DNA of 20,923 nucleotides from Saprospiraceae bacterium (GTDB lineage: Bacteria; Bacteroidota; Bacteroidia; Bacteroidales; JAIPBB01). The notes below the pieces were generated by a model, which worked only from the letters and a program-made list of their open reading frames with translations, ran no database searches and had not been told where the DNA came from. A program made the position numbers and the translations under genes. Shown here piece by piece: positions 15,211 through 20,923 of the stretch (its first letter is position 1; each line of letters starts with the position of its first letter). The stretch lies in contig JAIPBB010000045.1 of NCBI GenBank assembly GCA_021739805.1, positions 1-20,923 on the forward strand, in the 5' to 3' direction.

Positions 15211-15930
15211 ATGAACAAAATTTGGATAATTACAAAAAGAGAGCTGGGAGCCTATTTTAACTCTTTAATGGCTTATTTAATGATTATTGCTTTTCTGTTA
15301 TTGAGCGGGATTTTTACCTGGTTTTTTGGCTCAGATGTGTTTTTTAGGAAGCAAGCAGATTTACTGGCATTTTTTAATATAGCACAATGGACTTTATTCT
15401 TTTTTATTCCGGCATTAACAATGCGTTTGCTGGCTGAAGAAAATCGTTCAGGTACAATAGAATTATTATTAACCAGACCTATAAACGATTGGCAAATTAT
15501 AATGGGGAAATTTTTGGCAACTTTAATTCTTGTCACTACAGCATTATTTCTGACTTTTCCATACTATATTACTATCGCAAAAATAGGCACTGTTGACCAT
15601 GGAACTATTATAGCCGGCTATATTGGATTGATATTTCTTAGTGCGTTTTATATAGGAATTGGAGTTTTTACAAGCAGTATTTCTAATAATCAAATTATCG
15701 GCTTTTTATTAGCTCTATTTGTCGGAATATTCTTTCAGTTGATATTTGGTTTTGTATCAAACAACTTTTCCGGTTTTATTAGTAATCTTTTAAGTTATTT
15801 AAGTGTTACTGTTCATGTTGAGTCAATATCTCGTGGTGTACTTGATTCGAAGGATATAATTTACTTTTTGTCTTTCATATTACTATCACTGTTTTCAACT
15901 CAAGCAGTTATGGCGAAAAAAAGATTATAA
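15211..15930 (+). CDS. gldF: GldF, permease subunit of the gliding-associated ABC transporter
   Basis: A 239-residue inner-membrane permease of the ABC-2 type with six evident membrane helices, at about 19-40, 52-72, 96-121, 131-155, 158-183 and 212-232. The stretch RLLAEENRSGTIELLLTRPINDWQIIMGKF (about 73-102), between the second and third helices, is the coupling region typical of ABC-2 permeases. It forms the membrane part with the GldG product, driven by GldA. Length matches the family. ATG at 15211 lies 23 bp after the gldA stop and gldG begins 35 bp after its own stop, so the three are very probably one transcript. Confidence 0.9.
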   Translation: MNKIWIITKRELGAYFNSLMAYLMIIAFLLLSGIFTWFFGSDVFFRKQADLLAFFNIAQWTLFFFIPALTMRLLAEENRSGTIELLLTRPINDWQIIMGKFLATLILVTTALFLTFPYYITIAKIGTVDHGTIIAGYIGLIFLSAFYIGIGVFTSSISNNQIIGFLLALFVGIFFQLIFGFVSNNFSGFISNLLSYLSVTVHVESISRGVLDSKDIIYFLSFILLSLFSTQAVMAKKRL

Positions 15931-15965
15931 TATAAATTTATTTCTGGATTAAAAAATATAGACAG

Positions 15966-17486
15966 ATGAAAAAAAATAATACAATAACATTCAACCTACT
16001 GGTAATAATTGGGATATTATTAGTGGTTAATATTTTGTCAGACAGTTTCTTTTTTAGAATTGATTTAACTGAAGACAGCAGATATACATTAAGTCAGGCA
16101 ACCAAAGATATTTTAAGAAATCTTGATGAACCGGTAACAGTTACGGCATATTTTTCTGAAGACCTGCCTGCTGATGTTGCAAAGGCAAGAAGAGATTTCA
16201 AAGAACTCTTGATAGAATATGTGAACTTATCAAAAGGAATGCTTGATTATGAATTTATCGACCCAACGAAAAACGAAGAAACAGAGAAAGAAGTAATGCA
16301 GCAAGGAATCCAACCGATTATAATTAATGTAAGAGAAAAAGATCAAAATGTGCAGAAAAAAGCATATCTGGGTGCTGTTGTTCAGTTAGGCGAAAGGAAG
16401 GAAATTATACCGGTTTTATTGCCGGAAGGACCAATTGAATATTCATTGTCAACAAGCATTAAAAAACTTTCAGTTACTGATAAGCCATTGATTGGATTTG
16501 TTCAGGGTCATGGCGAACCATCTCTTAATATGTGTATGCAAGTCAGCCAACAATTGTCAGTAATGTATAATGTTGAAGAAGTTGACTTAAGCACATCAAA
16601 CAATGACTTAAACAAGTATAAAACAATAATTTTTTTGAGACCAACTGATACTGTTCCACCACCTCATTTAGCCCAACTCGACAAATATTTATCGGAAGGA
16701 GGCAATATGTTCATTGCCTTAAATACAGTTAATTTTGATTTTACCACAGCTCAGGGTAATGTGGTTTATACTGGCGTTGCTGAGTGGCTGGAGCAAAAGG
16801 GGCTTAAAGTGGATAATAATTTTGTTATTGACGGAATAAAATGTGGAACCGTGAGTGTTCAACAACAACAAATGGGAATGACTTTTAATACTCAAATACA
16901 GTTTCCATATATTCCTATAATCTATAATTTTAGTGAGCATACAATAACAAAAGGGCTTGAAGCGATAGTTTTACCAATGGTAAGTTCAGTTCAATATCAG
17001 GGAGACACAACTGCTATTTTCACACCATTACTAAAAACTTCTGAACAAAGTGGAATGCAAACGCCTCCTTTATATTTTGATGTTAATAAAAGATGGATGC
17101 AAAATGATTTTCCTGTTTCAAATATTACCGTAGCAGGCGTTTTGACCGGCAAATTTGGTGGTAATAAAAAATCGAGTATTGTTATTGTCGGCGATGGGGA
17201 TTTCCCTGTTAATGGTGAAGGTCGGGGAGCACAACAATTGCAACCGGATAATTTAAACTTTATTGTAAATTCAATTGATTGGCTTTCGGATGACACAGGT
17301 TTAATTGAACTCAGAACAAAGGGTGTAACTGCTCGTCCTTTGGATGAAATTGATGATAGTAAGAAAATGTTTCTTAAGTGGCTTAATACAGTGTTGCCAA
17401 TATTGTTAGTAATAATTTATGGTTTTATTAGATGGCAAAGAAATCGTAACATAAGAATTAAAAGAATGGAGGAAGGTTATGTTTAA
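15966..17486 (+). CDS. gldG: GldG, auxiliary/substrate-binding subunit of the gliding-associated ABC transporter
   Basis: A 506-residue protein anchored by a membrane helix at each end (about 7-28 and 478-494), with a large periplasmic domain between. The N-terminal part, RIDLTEDSRYTLS..T..IL..LDEPVTVTAYFS.DLP, then RDFKELLIEYVNLSKG...EFIDP, is the hallmark of the ABC auxiliary/GldG family, as are GFVQGHGEPSL and the later VVGDGDFPVN. GldG is the partner of GldF in the Gld transporter. Its C-terminus overlaps the next gene by 8 bp (ATGTTTAA), and the overlapped start is preceded by the purine-rich GGAGGAAGG inside gldG, which hints at coupled translation. Confidence 0.9.
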   Translation: MKKNNTITFNLLVIIGILLVVNILSDSFFFRIDLTEDSRYTLSQATKDILRNLDEPVTVTAYFSEDLPADVAKARRDFKELLIEYVNLSKGMLDYEFIDPTKNEETEKEVMQQGIQPIIINVREKDQNVQKKAYLGAVVQLGERKEIIPVLLPEGPIEYSLSTSIKKLSVTDKPLIGFVQGHGEPSLNMCMQVSQQLSVMYNVEEVDLSTSNNDLNKYKTIIFLRPTDTVPPPHLAQLDKYLSEGGNMFIALNTVNFDFTTAQGNVVYTGVAEWLEQKGLKVDNNFVIDGIKCGTVSVQQQQMGMTFNTQIQFPYIPIIYNFSEHTITKGLEAIVLPMVSSVQYQGDTTAIFTPLLKTSEQSGMQTPPLYFDVNKRWMQNDFPVSNITVAGVLTGKFGGNKKSSIVIVGDGDFPVNGEGRGAQQLQPDNLNFIVNSIDWLSDDTGLIELRTKGVTARPLDEIDDSKKMFLKWLNTVLPILLVIIYGFIRWQRNRNIRIKRMEEGYV

Positions 17487-18438
17487 AAAGAAGAATTTTA
17501 TCATACTAATAGTTTTATTAGTAATACTTATAATTATTGCAGTTATAACAAAAGTCAGTGATAACAAAAAACTAGACAGAACTTTTAATAGAGAATTATT
17601 TGCAATTGACACAGCAAGTATTTCAGAAGTTTCTTTTATTTCAAAAAAAGATAATAAAGAAATAAAAATCATAAAGAATTCAAAAATGTGGGATTTGCAG
17701 TGTGATGGGCAGAATTATCCGGCAGATGAAGAATATATTGTCAATTTGATAAATGAACTAAGTAAAATTAAGATTGAAAGAATTGCTTCACGTGATGATT
17801 CAAAATGGTCAGAGTTTCAAGTTGGCGATTCACTTGGTGTTAATGTTAAAATAAGCTATCCTAATCAGGAGCCTTTAAATATTGTTGTTGGAAAATATTC
17901 AGTCCAACAATCGAATAATCCTTATCAGCGAAGTATGGAATTTAGTTCTTACCTAAGATTAGCGGATGAAAAGGAAGTTTATTCGGTGAAAGGTGGTGTA
18001 GCATTCTTTTTTAGTAATGGCTTAGATGCTTTTCGTGATAAAAAACTTGTGAAAGTTAATAAAACTGATATAACTAAAATCACATTTAATTACCCAGCAG
18101 ATAGTGCTTTTGTATTGACTAAAGAAAATGAAAATTGGCTTGTGAATAATAATAGTGTGGATTCCACGGAAATCGATAATTACTTAAACATGATTTCAAA
18201 TCTAAGTGCTTATGATTTTGTTGAGGAGGGAGCATCGCAAATAAACATTGCAAGTCATTCATTGCAAATTGAAGGGAATAATTTTAGTGCTATTGAATTG
18301 AAGGCAATCCCAGCAGATACGATTAATAAATATTTAATCTCATCTTCAATAAATCCAAAATCATTTTTTAGTGGAGAGAAATCTCAATTATTCGAAAGAG
18401 TTTTTGTTCCAATGCAGAAGTTTGTAGTAAACAAATAG
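17479..18438 (+). CDS. DUF4340 domain protein, fourth gene of the gld operon
   Basis: A 319-residue protein with one N-terminal membrane helix (about residues 5-22, FIILIVLLVILIIIAVIT) and a periplasmic part. The repeated layout, IDTASISEVSFISKKDNKEIKIIKNSKMWDLQCDGQNYPADEEYIVNLINELSKI followed later by VNKTDITKITFNYPADSAFVLTKENENWLVNNNSVDSTEIDNYLNMISNL, is the DUF4340 pattern of two similar lobes, each with a W and a helix-forming end. DUF4340 genes often follow GldG-type genes, so a role as an accessory to the same transporter is likely. The start overlaps the end of gldG by 8 bp. About 175 bp of gene-free DNA follows before rseC, and I see no strong terminator in it. Confidence 0.82.
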   Translation: MFKKKNFIILIVLLVILIIIAVITKVSDNKKLDRTFNRELFAIDTASISEVSFISKKDNKEIKIIKNSKMWDLQCDGQNYPADEEYIVNLINELSKIKIERIASRDDSKWSEFQVGDSLGVNVKISYPNQEPLNIVVGKYSVQQSNNPYQRSMEFSSYLRLADEKEVYSVKGGVAFFFSNGLDAFRDKKLVKVNKTDITKITFNYPADSAFVLTKENENWLVNNNSVDSTEIDNYLNMISNLSAYDFVEEGASQINIASHSLQIEGNNFSAIELKAIPADTINKYLISSSINPKSFFSGEKSQLFERVFVPMQKFVVNK

Positions 18439-18571
18439 ATTAATATTCAGATTAATTGACTATAAGAAAACTTTTTTTGGAAAACTATAATAAAATTTTT
18501 CCCTATTAAAATCGATTCTAAAATCCAAATTTTGTTTTTAGATTGTTTGAATATTGTAGTTTTTGTTTTTC

Positions 18572-18609
18572 GAATTTATTTGTTATTTGTTTTTTGAGAT
18601 TTGGAATTT
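18572..18609 (-). repeat. 38-bp dispersed repeat, copy 2
   Basis: Matches 6971-7008 at 34 of 38 positions when read on the minus strand. It begins 5 nt after the rseC stop codon on that gene's coding strand, the same offset and orientation as copy 1 behind the DUF3795 gene. It includes CAAATAACAAATAA, a two-unit heptad. Confidence 0.75.
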
Positions 18610-18614
18610 TCTTG

Positions 18615-19031
18615 CTATTTAATCCGAAACTCAAATTTTTTCTTCAATTTATCTTTGTTGAAATTAAGTGCTATATAATAAGGAATAAGTAACCCAATTG
18701 AAACTAAAGCTGCTAATCCTTCATTTACTGATGTTGCAGTAAGAATAATTAAACTTGTAACTACAATAATTAACGGAAGAAAGTAACCATAGAAAACAGC
18801 TTTCATTCCTAAAGATTTTTCTAAAACAACAGTTACCTTTTCACCAACTTTATAATCATAATTATGGTTTGAAACTTCGATTATTTTCTCTTTCATATCC
18901 GAAACATTACACATCCCCTTAGCAGAGCATGAAACACAAGCTGATTCAGCAATAATACTGATGTAAATTGTCGAATCATCAATTTTAGTAATTATTCCTG
19001 AATGTTCTATATTGTCTTTTTGAGTTGTCAT
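18615..19031 (-). CDS. rseC: RseC/MucC-family membrane protein
   Basis: A 138-residue integral membrane protein of the RseC family (SoxR-reducing system component in enterics, associated with Rnf electron-transport genes in Bacteroidetes). The N-terminal soluble part has the spaced cysteines C32-x2-C35-x5-C41 (ACVSCSAKGMC), a likely redox or metal site. Two membrane helices follow (about 77-98 and 101-121), and a basic tail (KDKLKKKFEFRIK) ends it. I chose ATG at 19031 because the longer frame begins with TTG at 19037. No rnf genes are in view on either side. It is transcribed away from rpsO, with which it shares a repeat-rich upstream region. Confidence 0.85.
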   Translation of the reverse strand: MTTQKDNIEHSGIITKIDDSTIYISIIAESACVSCSAKGMCNVSDMKEKIIEVSNHNYDYKVGEKVTVVLEKSLGMKAVFYGYFLPLIIVVTSLIILTATSVNEGLAALVSIGLLIPYYIALNFNKDKLKKKFEFRIK

Positions 19032-19045
19032 TATCAAAATTTTTG

Positions 19046-19053
19046 CAAATATA
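19046..19053 (-). promoter_or_regulatory. possible -7 box for rseC
   Basis: On the minus strand TATATTTG matches TAnnTTTG, 14 bp before the ATG. This would make a very short leader, and no -33 TTG is in range, so it is weak. Confidence 0.3.
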
Positions 19054-19060
19054 TGAATTG

Positions 19061-19250
19061 GAGATTAGAAATTAGTTTTAGTATATTAGTATTTAGAAAT
19101 TAAACATCGAACAATTCAAACCCTAAATCTTAATTTCTAAATTATAAACAATATCTAAATTCTAATATTTAAAAATTCTAACAATTCAACAACTTGCATT
19201 CAGCAGTCAAGTCTAACAATTTAACAATGTAACAATTGAACAATTTATTA
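19061..19250. repeat. AT-rich gene-free stretch with heptad and octad repeats
   Basis: The gap 19032-19387 separates rseC and rpsO and has no gene I can support. It contains GAGATTA GAAATTA (19061-19074), scattered TAATTTC and TCTAAAT words, AACAATTC with AACAACTT at 19180-19195, and four AACAAT cores spaced exactly 8 bp apart (19215, 19223, 19231, 19239). The octad run ends about 65 bp before the rpsO -33 box. Confidence 0.65.
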
Positions 19251-19310
19251 CTTACTTTGCATCCAATAAAAAGAGCAAAACTTAATCATTAAAAAAAATC
19301 CACAAAAAAG

Positions 19311-19342
19311 TTTTGTCATATTAAAAGAAAATTCTACTTTTG
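19311..19342 (+). promoter_or_regulatory. Bacteroidetes-type promoter for rpsO
   Basis: TTTTG at 19311-19315 and TACTTTTG at 19335-19342, separated by 19 bp, are near-ideal -33 and -7 boxes for the Bacteroidetes primary sigma factor. Transcription would begin near 19348-19350, giving a leader of about 40 nt. A ribosomal-protein gene is a natural place for a strong promoter. Confidence 0.8.
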
Positions 19343-19387
19343 CACACCAATTTTAAATAGGTATAAATAGAAAACACTTAAGCATAT

Positions 19388-19657
19388 ATGTATTTAACTG
19401 CTGAAAAACAAAAAGACATTTATAAGGAGTACGGTAAATCGGAATTCGATTCCGGTTCTGCTGAAGGGCAAATAGCATTGTTTACTTTTAGAATCAAACA
19501 TTTAACTGAGCATCTTAAAATCAACAAAAAGGATTTTGCAACTGAATATTCTCTTATTAAAATGGTAGGGAAAAGAAGAAAACTTCTTGATTATTTAAAA
19601 CAAAAAGATATTGAAAGATATCGTGCAATCATTAAAAAACTACAGCTAAGAAAATAA
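19388..19657 (+). CDS. rpsO: 30S ribosomal protein S15
   Basis: An 89-residue small-subunit protein that binds the central domain of 16S rRNA early in 30S assembly. The helical core is clear: [22 protein letters not shown], then [32 protein letters not shown], matching S15 end to end. In the rRNA-contact loop, where E. coli has HKKDHHSRRGL, this protein has [11 protein letters not shown]: the Asp is kept, while other contact residues differ, a change I recall as usual for Bacteroidetes S15. It has its own promoter and a hairpin terminator, and is followed by pnp, the classic rpsO-pnp order. Confidence 0.97.
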   Translation: MYLTAEKQKDIYKEYGKSEFDSGSAEGQIALFTFRIKHLTEHLKINKKDFATEYSLIKMVGKRRKLLDYLKQKDIERYRAIIKKLQLRK

Positions 19658-19684
19658 ACTTAGCTTATATTATAAAGATTTAAG

Positions 19685-19713
19685 AAAGGCAATTATACCA
19701 ATTGCCTTTTTTT
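19685..19713 (+). terminator. intrinsic terminator between rpsO and pnp
   Basis: A perfect 10-bp stem (AAAGGCAATT, 19685-19694, with AATTGCCTTT, 19700-19709) with loop ATACC is followed by further T residues to 19713. It lies 28 bp after the rpsO stop and 44 bp before the pnp start, so much rpsO transcription should stop here; pnp would depend on read-through or its own promoter. Confidence 0.85.
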
Positions 19714-19757
19714 GTCATATACTAAAAAATATTATTTACACTAAAAATATAAAATTT

Positions 19758-20923
19758 ATGTCAAATATTGGAATTTCAAAATCCTTTGATTTAGGAGACG
19801 GAAGAATAATTTCAATTGAAACCGGAAAGCTTGCAAAACAAGCTGATGGATCTGTGGTAGTAAAAATGGGTGACACCATGTTACTAGCTACTGTTGTAGC
19901 AAAAGAGGAAGCAGCAACAAATGTTGATTATATGCCATTATCAGTTGATTATCAAGAAAAATATGCTGCTGCAGGAAGATTCCCGGGTGGGTTTTTCAAA
20001 AGAGAAGCACGACCATCTGAAAACGAAATATTAATTAGCAGGTTAGTTGACAGAGCATTACGTCCGCTTTTTCCTGAAGATTTTCACTCTGAAACACAAG
20101 TTATTATTAATTTAATTTCTGCTGACAAAGATATTGCACCTGACGCATTAGCGGCTTTAGCAGCATCTTCAGCATTAGCCGTTTCAAATATTCCATTTAA
20201 TGGTCCTATTTCAGAAGTAAGAGTTGCCAGAATTAATGGCGAATACAAAATCAATCCTGCAATTTCAGAAATGCCCGAAGCCGACCTTGATCTTATTGTT
20301 GCTGCATCTTATGATAACATAATGATGGTTGAAGGCGAAATGAAAGAAGTTGGTGAAGATGCCATGATGGAAGCAATTAAAGTAGCTCACGAAGCTATTA
20401 AAATTCAATGTACAGTTCAATTAGAATTGGCAGCAATGGTTCAAAAGGCAAACCCAAAACGTGAATATTGTCACGAAGAAAATGACGATGAACTAAAAAA
20501 TAATATCAAAAAAGCAACTTATAATAAAGCATATAAAGTTGCTGCTGAAGGAATAGCTGATAAAAAATTAAGAAGCAAAAAATTCAAAGAAATTGTTGAA
20601 GAATTTGTTGCTACACTCACCGAAGAAGAAGCTGCTGAAAAAGCATCTTTAATCAAAAAATATTATCATGATGTAGAAAAAGAAGCTGTTCGAAATTGTG
20701 TTCTTGATACAAGATTAAGACTTGACGGCAGAGCATTGGATGAAATTCGTCCAATTTGGTCAGAAGTTGATTATTTGCCAGCAGCACATGGCTCTGCAAT
20801 TTTCACAAGAGGAGAAACTCAATCACTAACATCCGTAACATTAGGAACAAAACTTAATGAGCAGATTATTGATGGTGCTTTGTTTGAAGGAAAAAGCAGA
20901 TTTTATTTACATTATAATTTTCC
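19758..20923 (+). CDS. pnp: polyribonucleotide nucleotidyltransferase (PNPase), 5' part
   Basis: The first 388 codons of PNPase, the phosphorolytic 3'-to-5' exoribonuclease of the RNA-decay machinery; the frame is open to the right edge, so the rest of the second RNase PH domain and the KH and S1 RNA-binding domains are outside the window. The first RNase PH domain is clear: [25 protein letters not shown], then [47 protein letters not shown]. The helical linker domain and the start of the second RNase PH domain follow ([37 protein letters not shown]). ATG at 19758 gives the standard N-terminus. It follows rpsO on the same strand. Confidence 0.95.
   Translation, partial: MSNIGISKSFDLGDGRIISIETGKLAKQADGSVVVKMGDTMLLATVVAKEEAATNVDYMPLSVDYQEKYAAAGRFPGGFFKREARPSENEILISRLVDRALRPLFPEDFHSETQVIINLISADKDIAPDALAALAASSALAVSNIPFNGPISEVRVARINGEYKINPAISEMPEADLDLIVAASYDNIMMVEGEMKEVGEDAMMEAIKVAHEAIKIQCTVQLELAAMVQKANPKREYCHEENDDELKNNIKKATYNKAYKVAAEGIADKKLRSKKFKEIVEEFVATLTEEEAAEKASLIKKYYHDVEKEAVRNCVLDTRLRLDGRALDEIRPIWSEVDYLPAAHGSAIFTRGETQSLTSVTLGTKLNEQIIDGALFEGKSRFYLHYNF

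Noticed and set aside
18479..18502. Possible terminator after the DUF4340 gene (GGAAAA with TTTTCC)
   Set aside because: The stem is 6 bp, AT-rich, with a long loop and no clear T-tract on the needed side.

Overview
The window is a piece of a Bacteroidota (Bacteroidetes) chromosome. Four things point there: gliding/type IX secretion-associated gldA-gldF-gldG genes, three proteins with type IX secretion system (T9SS) C-terminal sorting domains, promoters of the Bacteroidetes TTG / TAnnTTTG type, and AT-rich DNA with almost no Shine-Dalgarno sequences. An uncultured member of the Bacteroidales/Marinilabiliales/Lentimicrobium type would fit, but the genus cannot be fixed by reading alone.

Region 1 (1-6451, + strand) is a heavy-metal efflux operon. 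It holds a CzcA/CusA-type RND pump fused in one reading frame to a TolC-like outer-membrane factor, a lipoprotein membrane-fusion adaptor, and an unrecognised membrane-anchored protein with an EF-hand-like loop. The tail of an unidentified gene precedes it. Region 2 (6534-7867) holds small stand-alone genes: a Cys-rich DUF3795 protein, an exported protein of unknown function, and a 55-residue lipoprotein with its own promoter. A perfect palindrome closes this region and faces the next gene.

Region 3 (7877-14072, - strand) carries an FtsE-type ABC ATPase with no ftsX beside it, two tandem paralogues of a seven-repeat SBBP beta-propeller protein with T9SS tails, a DUF2271 protein with a sorting-like tail, and tRNA-Gly(CCC). 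Region 4 (14258-18438, + strand) is a tight operon of gldA, gldF, gldG and a DUF4340 gene, which together would form the Gld ABC transporter. Region 5 holds rseC (- strand), then rpsO and the start of pnp (+ strand), a widespread housekeeping pair with a hairpin terminator between them.

The most unusual content lies in and around the gene ends. (a) A family of 20-nt hairpin modules related to CACTGAGCGGAGTCGAAGTG has stem bases that change in compensating pairs. Two copies sit inside the two propeller genes, where they encode the ASAPLS linker before the sorting domain. (b) Several unrelated intergenic tandem repeats share a 7-bp period. (c) A 38-bp repeat begins exactly 5 nt after the stop codon of two unrelated genes, in the same orientation relative to each gene. 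The protein-coding genes belong mostly to recognised families; I see no convincing new defence or mobile system.
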